DNA from: Debaryomyces hansenii CBS767
Taxonomy: Eukaryota > Ascomycota > Pichiomycetes > Serinales > Debaryomycetaceae
Length of the DNA stretch: 64,000 nucleotides
Direction of reading: 5' to 3'
Assembly (NCBI RefSeq): GCF_000006445.2
Contig: NC_006043.2
Location: forward strand, 1 to 64,000
The notes beneath the pieces are model-generated. The model saw only the letters and a program-made list of their open reading frames with translations, was not told where the DNA came from and did no database searches. Shown in pieces: positions 20,057 to 30,388 of the stretch (positions are counted from its first letter, which is position 1; each line of letters begins with the position of its first letter). The position numbers and the translations under genes are program-made.

Positions 20057-22017
20057 CTAATATCTATATTTTTCTGGAATAGGCTGTTCAAATACTTCGC
20101 ACAATTCTCTGTGTTCACTCTTCTTAGTCTCTTCATTAGCAGTTATAGGCCTAGAACGCTTTTCGTCGTTATCATCATAATTAGAATACCCAAAATCGAT
20201 AAAATAGACTTTCCCTTTGTAATAGAGAATATTTCTCAAATTAATGTCCCCGTGTATTATCCCATTTAAGTGGATTATTTCTAATTGTTCTTCAGCCTTT
20301 TTATAAGTTTCCTCGTCCAATGGACATTTCGTTTGACCCAAATACTTTAATATGAGAAATGGTCCCAAAGCGTGGTAGTGTTCGCCGATATTGAACTTAC
20401 CAAAAACACATTGCTGATCAATGTAAATGCTGTTAAATTTTAGATTAGTTATTAGCTTTTCATAGGCTGTCTTCTCACACAGATATGCTCTTCGGCATTT
20501 GCCGAAAATATTAGTTTTGTCGGCCCTATAACTATCGTGTTTTCTCTTGGCCTTGATTGGATCAAAGACCTTAACAATCAATTTGTCGCCTATCCCAATA
20601 TTTTCTCTTAAATAATCTTTTACCTCTTTAATTTCTACTTTGAAAAGTTGAGAATTGAAACTAAACCCACTTTGCACATCAATTTTCTCAAACTTTCCAA
20701 GACTAATACTTGTATCAGAAAGGTAAAGGCGTTGCTCTTTAGCCCTATATGCATCGATACAGAAATTTCTATAAGCTGCTTCATATTTCTCGGCTAGTCC
20801 ATCAATATATGTCAAGTACTCTTCGTCTGTCTTACGAATATACCTATAAATCTTATCTAGTCCCCTCTTAATCTCATTTAATAGAATCCCATCGGCATTG
20901 AATGCTTCATAGATAAACGAAATGAGTCCACCCTCAAAGTAAGTCCAGAAGAGTGACAATCCAATATTCTATAATTGAGAGCTATGGGCTTGCTGGTATA
21001 CAGAAGCTCTGTACTATGCTTGATTGCCTCCAAACTCCTCTCGATATCTATTTCAACCAATATTGTTGTATAAGAGTCTGTTAGCATACCTTTGTTAGTG
21101 TGGTTAGAAAACATTTCCGCGACAACTTGAACGAAGAACCTAATCATTTTTGAGTCATTAAAGTCTATCACTTTGTCACCTTTTAAAAGTGGTAACTTTT
21201 TGACCTCCACAACAGCTAATGATCGGTAACGTATTTTCTCCGTATAAGCTACAATAACCGCGTTCGAATAAAATAAATCATTTGTTGTGTGAGGTACTCT
21301 AGTTTGCACTCCTATCTGCGTCTGTATTTCTCTCTTCAACTTCTATTTCAAAGCCCAATAAAGCAGCAAGATATTCACTTAGGGGTGTAAACAAATATTT
21401 CAGAAAATTACCTCTGTAAGTTGCTTCAGCCTTCGACCCAATATGTTTAACAAGTTTATGCTTTGATTGAAAACCAACACAGAGTAAATTTATAATTACC
21501 CTTTTTCTTTGATCTTCATTAAAAGTGCTTGAGAATATATTTGTTTTCAAAATACTTTGCAAATTATCTGCAAGCCTGTCATTTGGAATTTCTTGGTTCA
21601 GCGATTCAAATTCTATATTTGAAAAAGTCCCAATTAGAAGGTTGTCAGTAGCTTCACTCGGACAAGCAATACGAAGAGTATCGGGATTCAACAAATTTCC
21701 ATCTTTGCCTTGGAACTCGTACTCCGTGAATGGCATAACACAGAAGAAAATAAAGAATTCTTTCCATTTATCTGGATGATCTTTTAATGCAACCTCATAT
21801 GCTCCATATCTAAGTCAAATGCATTCTCAATTTCAAACATTTTGCATATAATTTCTTGATAACTCACATTCTGAATCGCTCTCTTTTCGAATATTTTTCT
21901 GTAGTCGAATTTCGTAATCTCAAATTTATCAATATCCATATCAATATCCATACCACTATCCTCATCACCTCCTAAAATATATCTCCTAATATTATTGCGA
22001 AAAGTATTGTTGTTCAT
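20057..22017 (-). pseudogene. Nuclease-kinase family copy with frameshifts
   Basis: Full-length copy of the 653-aa family, broken by at least three frame changes. The N-terminal piece starts at an intact ATG (22017) and reads to about 21800. The next piece (21736-21299) keeps 'VMPFTEYEFQGKDGNLLNPD'. The third (21339-20878) keeps the nuclease-like motif 'VAYTEKIRYRSLAVVEVKK', though the usual HPD is changed ('SNAVIVAY'). The last (20959-20057) keeps the kinase part with 'IIHGDINLRNILYYKG' and 'VYFIDFGYS'. Frame changes lie near 21790, 21320 and 20930. The last frame alone would code an almost complete kinase domain without the nuclease part if it had its own start. It is most likely non-functional, with a mild chance that sequencing errors exaggerate the damage. 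Confidence 0.88.
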
Positions 22018-22618
22018 CGTAATTAATATTGTGATGAATAAAAATTCGGTATTCTTTCTTCTGGAGACTCCATCAATTTATGGGAAATCGAATAAAGTTA
22101 GTATAAGAGAAATACTTCACAATTGTTTCATTTAAGGAATAATTGTAAAATAATTGTAAATTTTTGTGGGGTTCTTGAATTGCGAACATGACGACGACAA
22201 ATTTGGTATTCATCAAGATTTATGAGTATAGATTGCATATAAGAAAGTGGTTATCAATATTGTAGGGTATGGAAAAGTAGTTGTGTTTAATATATGAATT
22301 TATGGAGCTAACAGACTTATTACATATAGGAATTGAAAAATAGCATAATAAATACCTATAGCACTTTTTGTATCGGGTGACCAGTCATCACCGATTGCAG
22401 GGTACAACAAAGGTGTAATATAAACGTCGTTGATAAATGGTTTACCAACTCCTTCACTACTACAATAACATTACAAAAGTAGAATAAATAAATTAATGAA
22501 CTATCGTATTCATATAGCAGTTTATTATTCAAAACTTGCGTCCTTGTGGCACAATTAGGACATTGCCTAAAAAACAAAGAAAAGAGTTATTTGTCGTTCT
22601 TCGATAATTGAACAGCCA
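22018..22618. other. Intergenic; duplicated 5' region of kinase gene, copy 2
   Basis: The first ~220 bp repeat the upstream region of the 653-aa gene (16520-16740). The rest, down to the lipase stop, has no gene; a 73-codon minus frame at 22356-22577 has no recognisable features. Confidence 0.65.
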
Positions 22619-23977
22619 CTAAAGTACATCTTCATATGGGCCTATAGGCTTTTGGAATAAAGTCAATATAGCACCAGAAAATATATCACCGAGACCCGAT
22701 AATCCTTCAGGTGTAATAGCGTTCGAAGCTGTGATTTCTTTATTACAACCTTGCGTGTGTGGCTTACCATTAAGTCTATCTCTCATCCAATTAAAGGCAC
22801 CACCAGCACCTGTAACAGCTTGAATAATATGCTCACTCAAGAGGTCCTCATGATAATCAATGTCGACACCCCTTTCACAAAAATCGTTATGGAGCTCGTC
22901 AGTACCAGATGCAGGGATAATTTCGTCCCCCTTACCTTGATAGAAATATAATGGGATAGTAGGAAGGTATTTGCTACCTATCATAGTATTTTTTTCTGTA
23001 ATATTCTTTACGATCGGTAAACTCAAAAGGTATTGTTTATCACCATCAACGTATTCACTTACCTGGTCAAAGGCATAGTATGGAAGTTCTTCAATGAGAC
23101 ACATCTGCGTTGCCTTTCTAAATTTATCAAGTTTGTCTTTGTATCCTATTTCATTAATAAGATTATCCAACTTAGGGTATTCATTTGCTAAGCCATTTAT
23201 TGCTGCCATGACAAAACCAGTAAAGGGTCCACCAAAGTTCTTTTCTGCAACTTGAGAGATGTTAGCAACAATTCCACCATAAGCAGCACCAACAATCTTG
23301 AGTTCACTTGCATACGTTGGGTGCATTTGAGCAGCCCATCCAGAAGCAAATGAGCCACCAGAATATCCCCAAAGGGTAACTTTAGCATCTTCATGGATAC
23401 CAGTTATATTGCCAGAGCGAAGGGTTGCACGAATTGAATCAAGAACAATATGACCGGCAGATTCGCCTACGACAAAAGTTGATTTCGGACCTTGGTGATC
23501 TGGAATGACAACATACCATCCTTCATTTAAGCCAGCTTGAGCCAAAAGTTGTTCAATTTGTGCCGTTAAAATGGTATCAGCATCTGCCCCTAATTGCATT
23601 GCGTATGATGGCGAACAATCAATATTAGCAGCATCCTCAGCAGCTTGGTAGGACAATAACTTGGTTGGATCAGCATTGTATGGCTCAAAAATAGTAGTCA
23701 CCGCAGCAATAGGTTCCCCGAAACTATCTTCCGATCGAACTAAAAATTGATGTACAGACTTAATCTTCTCAGGAATAACAACAATCCCAAACAGGTTATT
23801 CATTTCACGATGCTTTAGGACATCCCCAGGAGATTTTGATTCAAATCCTTCAGGAGCTATATAAAAGGGATCTTCACTTGGTTTAGTAGGCAAACCTCTT
23901 GGCTTTAGTGGAATAGCAGGCGCACCACAAACGATATTGCAAAAGATCGCCGAAAGAACTATAATTATCAATCTCAT
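22619..23977 (-). CDS. Secretory lipase, LIP family
   Basis: 452 aa with an N-terminal signal peptide (hydrophobic residues 3-18, likely cut after 'VCGAPA'). It belongs to the fungal secretory lipase family (Pfam LIP, Candida LIP1-10), alpha/beta-hydrolases that release fatty acids from acylglycerols outside the cell. The nucleophile is S206 in 'WGYSGGS'. D351 in 'YQGKGDEIIP' and H383 in 'SEHIIQAVTG' complete the expected triad. 'EPYNADPTKLLSYQ', 'DCSPSYAMQLG' and 'IPDHQGPKSTF' are family blocks. Length is normal for the family and the frame is intact. Its promoter is shared with the SET-domain gene. A paralogue lies at 57034-58488. The fatty acids it frees could feed the TES1/ECI1 products (inference). 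Confidence 0.93.
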   Translation of the reverse strand: MRLIIIVLSAIFCNIVCGAPAIPLKPRGLPTKPSEDPFYIAPEGFESKSPGDVLKHREMNNLFGIVVIPEKIKSVHQFLVRSEDSFGEPIAAVTTIFEPYNADPTKLLSYQAAEDAANIDCSPSYAMQLGADADTILTAQIEQLLAQAGLNEGWYVVIPDHQGPKSTFVVGESAGHIVLDSIRATLRSGNITGIHEDAKVTLWGYSGGSFASGWAAQMHPTYASELKIVGAAYGGIVANISQVAEKNFGGPFTGFVMAAINGLANEYPKLDNLINEIGYKDKLDKFRKATQMCLIEELPYYAFDQVSEYVDGDKQYLLSLPIVKNITEKNTMIGSKYLPTIPLYFYQGKGDEIIPASGTDELHNDFCERGVDIDYHEDLLSEHIIQAVTGAGGAFNWMRDRLNGKPHTQGCNKEITASNAITPEGLSGLGDIFSGAILTLFQKPIGPYEDVL

Positions 23978-24948
23978 AATATGTATTATTGAATAGTTTA
24001 AACATCGTCAGTTTATAAGAAATTACCCACTTTTTATGCTTTTCAAATACTATCCTACTAAGATTAAGTATTGACCTGCTAATCAAATCATTCTTTATTA
24101 TAATAACAAAATCTGAAAAAGATTTATACCTACTGCAAAAGGATATACAGTTTCTACTTCTGGATAACTAAGTCATGTGAAAGCCATCTTCATCAATAGA
24201 TCCATTTGATTTAGAATAAATGTACACAGATTTTTTTGTTTATTTTCCAAATGGAATTAGCGAAATCGACTCACGTGAAGAATATGAACCGAAAGCTATT
24301 ATGTTAACAAAATTATTTAGGTCATCATTTGATAATTACGCGTCTTCCCCCGAGTAAACGTATGCCAAAACTCTATTATGTAACTGGGAGTTTAGTTTTT
24401 TGTTTCAGTATAGCGGGGTGGGCAACTTTTTCTCCACGTTTACAATTTCTCATATTTTTCGCACTAATTGTACATTGAAGGTGCGAAAAATGCTGACCTA
24501 TAGGTCAGTCTCAACATGTAGAACAAATCTTATCGAAACAAGAGATAAGTAAAAAAAAAATGTGTTCTGCATTGTATTTCGATTAACAAATATTCAAAAA
24601 TTCCAAACATAGTTGACTTCTCCTTCCTATTGAAGGGTATTACGTTGATTAGCGTCTCCGCGTATTATGTTGCAATTATGCGTTATTTTAATTATTAAAA
24701 GTAAGTATCTTGGAACACCTGCGAATTGCTCGTTGTCTAATAGGATAATCCTTAGCGATCAAGAATTCAATGCGCGAATAAGAACTTGATATTATAGGTC
24801 AGTTTTAGTTCTCACATGTTATTGTCGAAATCCTATCTCCAGTTCCCATGTGTGAAATATGAAGTTCAACGAAAAACTATGAACTCTTAGACTTGATTTA
24901 ATTTTTCTATAAAGTACAATATAAACGACTATTGACAAAAATAAGGAA
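23978..24948. other. Divergent promoter with inverted repeats
   Basis: 970 bp between the lipase and SET-domain starts. An 11-bp perfect inverted repeat (atttttcgcac, 24454-24464, and its complement at 24481-24491, 16-nt loop) is followed at 24493-24508 by the perfect 16-bp palindrome ctgacctataggtcag. A half-site 'ataggtcag' recurs near 24796. No gene. Confidence 0.8.
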
Positions 24949-25434
24949 ATGGTATCAACTATGACAAATACTGATAACGACAAGTGTATGAAGTATAGGG
25001 TTGTTCGTGGTACGGATCTGGGGTATACTTCAAAATTAGTTGCTTCTTGTTCTTTTAAGAAGGGTGAAGTTCTTGAAATTATTACTGGAGCGACTCTTGG
25101 AATGAAAAGGTATACCACAGTCCAGATAAGTGAAAAAGAGCATATTGAGTTGAACAGTGATATTGTATATCTAAACCATAGCTGCGACCCAACTTGTATA
25201 ATGGATGTCAAGAATATGCTTGTGCGTCTTATTAAAGATGTGCCTGTTGGTGGGGAATTAACCTTTTTTTATCCAAGTACTGAATGGGATATGGATCAAC
25301 CCTTTAGATGTTGGTGTAAGAGTTCCAGCTGCATTGAGACCGTAAATGGTGCTAGATATCTCTCAAAAGAGCTTTTAAATAACTATTTTATTAATGAACA
25401 CATCTTGGCCTTACATGATAAAAATTCTGGCTAA
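24949..25434 (+). CDS. Small SET-domain protein
   Basis: 161 aa from ATG 24949; a second ATG at 24961 is equally possible. The core SET motifs are present: 'LNHSCDPT' (N76, H77, S78, C79), which closes over S-adenosylmethionine, and 'GGELTFFYPSTEW' at 101-113. A post-SET cysteine group follows (C121, C123, C128). Such short SET proteins with 'FYPSTEW' occur in fungi. The family transfers methyl groups to lysine, but the substrate of this subgroup is not known to me. The protein lacks chromatin-targeting domains, so a histone substrate cannot be assumed. It is divergent from the lipase. It may be cytosolic or nuclear; no signal peptide is seen. Confidence 0.8.
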   Translation: MVSTMTNTDNDKCMKYRVVRGTDLGYTSKLVASCSFKKGEVLEIITGATLGMKRYTTVQISEKEHIELNSDIVYLNHSCDPTCIMDVKNMLVRLIKDVPVGGELTFFYPSTEWDMDQPFRCWCKSSSCIETVNGARYLSKELLNNYFINEHILALHDKNSG

Positions 25435-25964
25435 TTTAATACGGTAGAGCTGAGTTTTGTTCCTTTTTATATTTTTAATGGGTTTACTCGGTATGCTCAA
25501 TTATATGTAAGATAGACTAAGGGGATCTTCGTATTATTACTTTGCTTACAAGCAACACTTACTAAGCTCCAAGACTGTTCATTTATATATTAGTGGCAAG
25601 TATTTATTTTAAATTTCCAATAGAATTAACAATTATTCCTATTTTATATTAATCTGTACTTAATTAATCCCTCAATGGTCTAATTACTATTTAAGAGGTT
25701 TTTGGTTTTCACTCTGTCTCTTTTTTTTAGTGGGAATACATTTAGCTGTATAATTCAAATCGAATTTTTACATTCTACATATAAATATCTCAGTTTGAAC
25801 AGTTGTTATAAAAGTCTAAAATTCATAAACTAAATATTGAATCAGAAAATTAAATTAGCGAAGTTTAGAAAAGGAATTAAAAAATACCAGTGAAATAATG
25901 TCAAATTCGAAGTAGAAATAAGAAAACAACATATTCTAAGAACCAGCATATATATAATTTAGCT
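25435..25964. other. Gene-free interval
   Basis: 530 bp of AT-rich sequence between the SET gene and the CFEM relic. Nothing recognised. Confidence 0.6.
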
Positions 25965-26640
25965 AAGACTAGAAGAAGAAGGCAGCAAAAGGAATAGCAG
26001 GTAAAAGTCAAGATGTTACTGGGGAAGTTGAAAGCGGCAGCGGTAATTTGAACTTAAACTTCTGGGACATCGGAAATAGCAGAGGACTGAGAAGCAGTCT
26101 CTTTTGGAGCACAAGATTATGCTAGAACGGAGTGACCAGTTTCATCAGTAGAAGTCTCTGGAGCTTGTGTGAGAGTAGTAGCATCGTCTGGGGTTCAGAA
26201 GTATATTCAGATGTGGTTGAGGTAAGGGAAGGTTCAGAAGTAGCTGCTTTATGTAACTCAGTAGAAATAGAAGCCTGAATGAGCTATTATAGACTTGGAA
26301 CACCAGCACTAGAACATATAGAAAGTGCCAAGCTTATGGCAGAATCAACCTTGCCATCGTTAAAGTTTTCAGCAACACATTTAGCAACTGAGCTACCCCT
26401 GTTTGACACAACACAAAGACAATCTATATACCATTATGGTCATAACATGCAACCGGTGTCTTCTTCAACACATGGTCTAGCACATTCCGGAAGATTATTG
26501 TAAATGTTGTAAGCAAAGCCATTGATAGAAGCTGCCTTGGCAACAGAAGGAAAAGTCACACATTGGTTGGTAGTTTCAGCTTGAGCTGACGAAATGTAGA
26601 AAGTAATTACTGTGGTGGCCAATAAATCGAGAGATAACAT
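25965..26640 (-). pseudogene. CFEM heme-binding protein relic
   Basis: Starts with an ATG at 26640 and a signal peptide, then 'TFPSVAKAASINGFAYNIYN' and 'LPECARPCVEEDTGC', closely like the intact CFEM gene at 27281-27835. The reading frame then breaks. Further matches in other frames include 'CLCVVSNRGS', 'KCVAENFNDGKVDSAISLAL' and 'SICSSAGV', followed by a Ser/Thr-rich part and a hydrophobic tail as in GPI proteins. The segment equivalent to 'PTDNTPCPYWDTGC' is damaged, removing two cysteines. At least two frame changes make a working product unlikely. It is probably a tandem duplicate of the intact gene. Confidence 0.82.
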
Positions 26641-27280
26641 TGTTTATAAGCGAAAGTGTTTTTTCTTGCAGCTTCGATTCAATAGCTGAAAATTTAACTA
26701 CGACGTAAGTGGGTAAGGTCTTAGGTATATGAGCTCAACGTAAAATTCTAGGAATTTAGGAACAGTTTGAGATCCGATCGGGATTAAAAGTATTTAAAAT
26801 TCTTGAACAACCTTTATATAGCTCTGATAATCGAACAATCAGCAGTCCGTATATAACAAAAAACCCGCATTTAATTTTACGATTGAAAAAAAAATTATCA
26901 TCCGAAATATTAGAATTATTCTTATCTTCATCAATGTCTGCAGGCCAAGAGGTGTCACCCATAATTAATTCAAGCAAATTAGAATATATGTCTTCAAGTA
27001 CGAATGTTACACAACCGACAGGTGGAAAAATATATTCCAGATTCAATGCTTGTTTTCTATGATATGCAAATACCTATGTAGTAATATCGTGTGGTTATGG
27101 TGTGTCGGCTCCAGGTGATGGATTCTTTAAGCCTGGTAAACTTAGCTTTCGTTTAACCGGTTAGTAGTACGTCTTTTTACAAATTTCATTTCCGAAATAC
27201 GGTTGATAAAAATTGTTAATTTATTGTAAAACTTAAGAAGCTTAAATAACAGTAAGCATATATGTAAGTGACTTGTATAA
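26641..27280. other. Gene-free interval
   Basis: 640 bp between the CFEM relic and the intact CFEM gene. A 96-codon minus frame at 26756-27046 lacks an ATG (it opens at TTG) and shows no motif I recognise. It may be a relic of something unknown. Confidence 0.55.
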
Positions 27281-27835
27281 TCATAAGAATAAAGTGGCAA
27301 GAAGAACAACAATTACCGAGAGAATATCATAATTTGCACTCATCATAGCTAAGTTTTCGGTTGTGGATTCAGATCCCAGTTGAATCGACGACTCGCTGAT
27401 ACTTGTAGATGAAGCTGAGGAATCAGTGGTAGTAGCCTCCTGTTGTGCTTTTCCAGCAGCAGCTTCATTAAGTACAGCGGTGATAGATGCTGGGACTAAA
27501 AACATGTTAGCACCGACGCTCGAGCATAAGGAGAGAGCTAAACTTGTAGCACTGGCGACATCGTCTCCAGAGCATTTCGAAGCAAAGCATTCACCTATTA
27601 AGCCTGCCCATTGGGGCATAACACAAAAACATCCAGTATCCCAATATGGACATGGCGTATTGTCTGTAGGTATATCAACACATTCTTGACCACATTCGGG
27701 TAGTTTAGTATAAATTGGGTCAGCAAATCCGTTAATACTGGCAGATTTGGCAACGGAAGGATAAGTTGCCCAATTGTTAGCACGAGCTAAAGCAATAAAA
27801 CTAGAATAAACTGTAACTAAGGATAAACATTTCAT
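27281..27835 (-). CDS. CFEM-domain heme-binding surface protein (Rbt5/Pga7-like)
   Basis: 184 aa from the ATG at 27835; a longer frame to 27883 begins only with TTG. Residues 1-19 are a signal peptide. Eight cysteines in CFEM spacing follow, with 'PECGQEC', 'TPCPYWDTGCFCVMPQWAG', 'GECFASKC' and 'SLCSS'. The Asp of 'YWDTGC' matches the residue that holds heme iron in Candida Csa2/Rbt5. A Ser/Thr-rich stalk leads to a hydrophobic C-terminus (starting near 'YDILSVIVVLLA') that fits a GPI-anchor signal. In Candida such proteins take heme from hemoglobin and pass it along the wall. A broken sister gene lies downstream and an FRP-type reductase relic lies divergently upstream. Two ATCAGATA(A/C) boxes in the shared promoter suggest iron control. 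Confidence 0.88.
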   Translation of the reverse strand: MKCLSLVTVYSSFIALARANNWATYPSVAKSASINGFADPIYTKLPECGQECVDIPTDNTPCPYWDTGCFCVMPQWAGLIGECFASKCSGDDVASATSLALSLCSSVGANMFLVPASITAVLNEAAAGKAQQEATTTDSSASSTSISESSIQLGSESTTENLAMMSANYDILSVIVVLLATLFL

Positions 27836-27944
27836 ACTGTAAGATTGATATACGCCATGGCTTAAAATAAAAATTATTTTCAATTCTTCCTTGATCTTTA
27901 TAACTAAACTAAAGATCTTATTTCAGTTTGAGGCATTTAGATTA

Positions 27945-27990
27945 ATCAGATACTATTCTTGGCTCGCGTGCTTTATCTGCATTATCTGAT
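27945..27990. promoter_or_regulatory. Candidate iron-GATA factor sites
   Basis: ATCAGATAC on the + strand at 27945-27953 and ATCAGATAA on the minus strand at 27982-27990. The second fits exactly the ATCWGATAA element known for fungal iron-responsive GATA repressors (SREA, Fep1, Sfu1). Both lie between the divergent CFEM and FRP-like genes, as expected for iron-repressed heme uptake. Binding is inferred. Confidence 0.5.
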
Positions 27991-28169
27991 TAAATAATGC
28001 TCACAAGAAAATAAAATAGCGAAACAGAAATACAAGGCTTGTATCGGGAATATGCTGTATACTTCAGGTTTTCCGAGTTATAATTGAATTTCTTTAATAT
28101 AATTCAATGTATACATGCTAGATTTACTACGAGAGAGTAACCAATTTATAGTTTTTAGTAAAGTTAAGT

Positions 28170-30106
28170 ATGGCGATTCCATATAGTCAGCAATATTTTG
28201 TCGAAAGAGACCGAAACAATCTTCTAGAATGGATGATATTTGCGATAGGTGTATTTGGTTTAATATTATTTGGTTTAATATTCCATTGGTTGCCTATATA
28301 TACTAGGAGTAAAAGAGATGAGAATAAATTGGGACGTAGGTGGATGTTTCAATTTACAAAATTATGGGAAACACTTAATGGATGCGTGGGCATAAAATTC
28401 CCTTTTAAAAAAAAAACAAATTCTACTTCCAACCTAGTTTTTTTCTTCTAGGAGCCATATATGCTGCTATCAATGGAATATTTTGCGTTATCCAAACTGC
28501 AGATATTGACTATGAACCCAGATTTTATATTGTGGGTAAAAGAATTGGAAAGATTGCTATCGGAAATTTACCTATTCTTAATATTATGATACTTAAAAAT
28601 GATTTAGTAACGGCCGTCACTGGATTACAACACGATAGGATCGAAATGATGCGTCACTGGGTAGGTAGACTTATTTGGTTGATGATAACCATACATATTT
28701 CGTTGACCGTTACTTATTGGATAGGGTTAGACTTCCAAGTTATGATTTATATACCGCCACAAATATTCGGAATGATTGCATAGCCACTATGTTTCTTTTA
28801 ACTTGGGGAAGCATGAAATTTATCAGGAAATGGTCTTACGATTTTTTCCTACTTCAACATAAAATTTTATCAATTATTCTGCTTTTATTTGTATTCTTCC
28901 ATAACATGAATGGAACTAAAGCAGCAGTAATTATTGCAGTACATATTGTCGTGGCTGATAGAATTGTTACTAGAATTATTGGTTTCGTTCACAAAAGTAC
29001 TAGTCCTACAAAAGGTCTTGCCAATTTCAAAATATTAGATGATGACACAGTCGAAGTAGTTGTTCTGGTTAAAAACTTAATGAACCAAAATAAATGGTAT
29101 GCAATGATCTTACCAAAAATTGGCTCATGGAATGTTGGTCAGCACGTTTATCTTACTGTGAGTAAAATCAGCCGATTACAGTATCACCCTTTCACAATTG
29201 CAAGCATGCCTAGTACGGGTGATATTAGATTGGTTATAAGGAAACAAAATGGATTCACAAAGATTGATAAAGAGAGTCAAAAAACTTGAACTAGATGAAG
29301 AACAAGATGAGGATAAAGTTAAGTTAGTTGCATTATTCGCTGGTCCTTATCGAGGTAAGCATCAGCCCTTAATTACTTTTGATTCGTTATTATTTCTTAG
29401 TACTGGTGCTGGATCTTCTTTTACATTTCCCTTAGCCTTGGATCTTTTAGAAACAATCAGACAACGAGATTTAGAATGCGATTATTTGCATAGTCCTAAG
29501 AGAGCAATAGTCAGGATTGTCTGGGTGATCAGACACTTGGAGAACATAAATTGGTATAAAGATATTTTGATACACTCAACCAAATATTTAGAGTCCAACC
29601 GTTTATCCATAGACGTATATGTTACCAGACCAAAACCAAAAATATTAACATACAAAGATGTTATTGAAGAATCTTCAAACACAGGGCCCTCAAAAGAATT
29701 CTCCACAGAAAATGATAAAGGATTCTCCTTTGAAATGTCTACTTTCGAAGTAAAAGAGAAACCAGAACTTAATCAAAAGCATCGTCAAAGGGAAGAATTC
29801 AAGATTTTGAACAAACAACTGATCTCACTAATTCTTCAAACTCAAACTTAACCTCCATAATCTCTGACCTATCAAATATAACAGTATATTATATTAGACC
29901 AACTGCCGCTTCATTGATAAGTCCAGCGGTGAACCACTTATGCGAAGAAAATATTGCGGGGGGTTTGAAGTCGTTGGCAGTAGTTGGTTGTGGACCAAAG
30001 CTGCTTTCCCATCAAATAAAAGAGGAATGTCAAAGAAACATGGAAGAAAAATGCTCCAGATATTTATTGCTATACTGAGAGATTTGAAATTGTATATATT
30101 TTATAG
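28170..30106 (+). pseudogene. FRP/FRE-type ferric reductase-like relic
   Basis: Starts at an ATG with 'MAIPYSQQYFVERDRNN' and a membrane segment, then breaks repeatedly. A frameshift lies in the T-run near 28440. Another lies near 28785 after 'IPPQIFGMIA'. A third lies near 29265 in the FAD/NAD region, and more occur after 29830. Retained motifs are two His pairs 13 residues apart for two hemes ('HWVGRLIWLMITIH', 'HKILSIILLLFVFFH'), the FAD-binding 'YHPFTIASMP', 'STGAGSSFTFPLALDLL' for the NAD(P) loop, and the C-terminal 'VVGCGPKLLSH'. Known relatives are the Candida Frp proteins, which sit next to CFEM genes and act in heme uptake. Here the partner CFEM gene is intact but the reductase-like gene is not. 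Confidence 0.9.
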
Positions 30107-30388
30107 AAAGCGTTGTTACATACTTAGATATATTCACGCAATTTTGCAATTTTTCTTATATATGGAGCACCATATAACCTGATTTATAATTTGACAAAGT
30201 TAGAAGATATTAAATCGTTAATTTTTGACCCATCACAGGCCTCTGAGAGTAATTAAACTGACATGAGTATTTAAAATTTTCTGATTATAAAATATGTAAT
30301 ACAAAAATGTATAAACAAGAGTTTTTTATTTTCGTATACGAATATTTCTTTGTGACCAATTTCAGGTAGAATGATCATTAAATTAACT

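Noticed and set aside
20057..20959. Kinase-only gene made from the last frame of the broken copy
   Set aside because: The frame continues the full-length relic and its first codons are a shifted reading of conserved sequence. I kept it as part of the pseudogene.
26756..27046. 96-codon minus frame between the CFEM genes
   Set aside because: It opens at TTG with no ATG near the start, and I recognise no motif.
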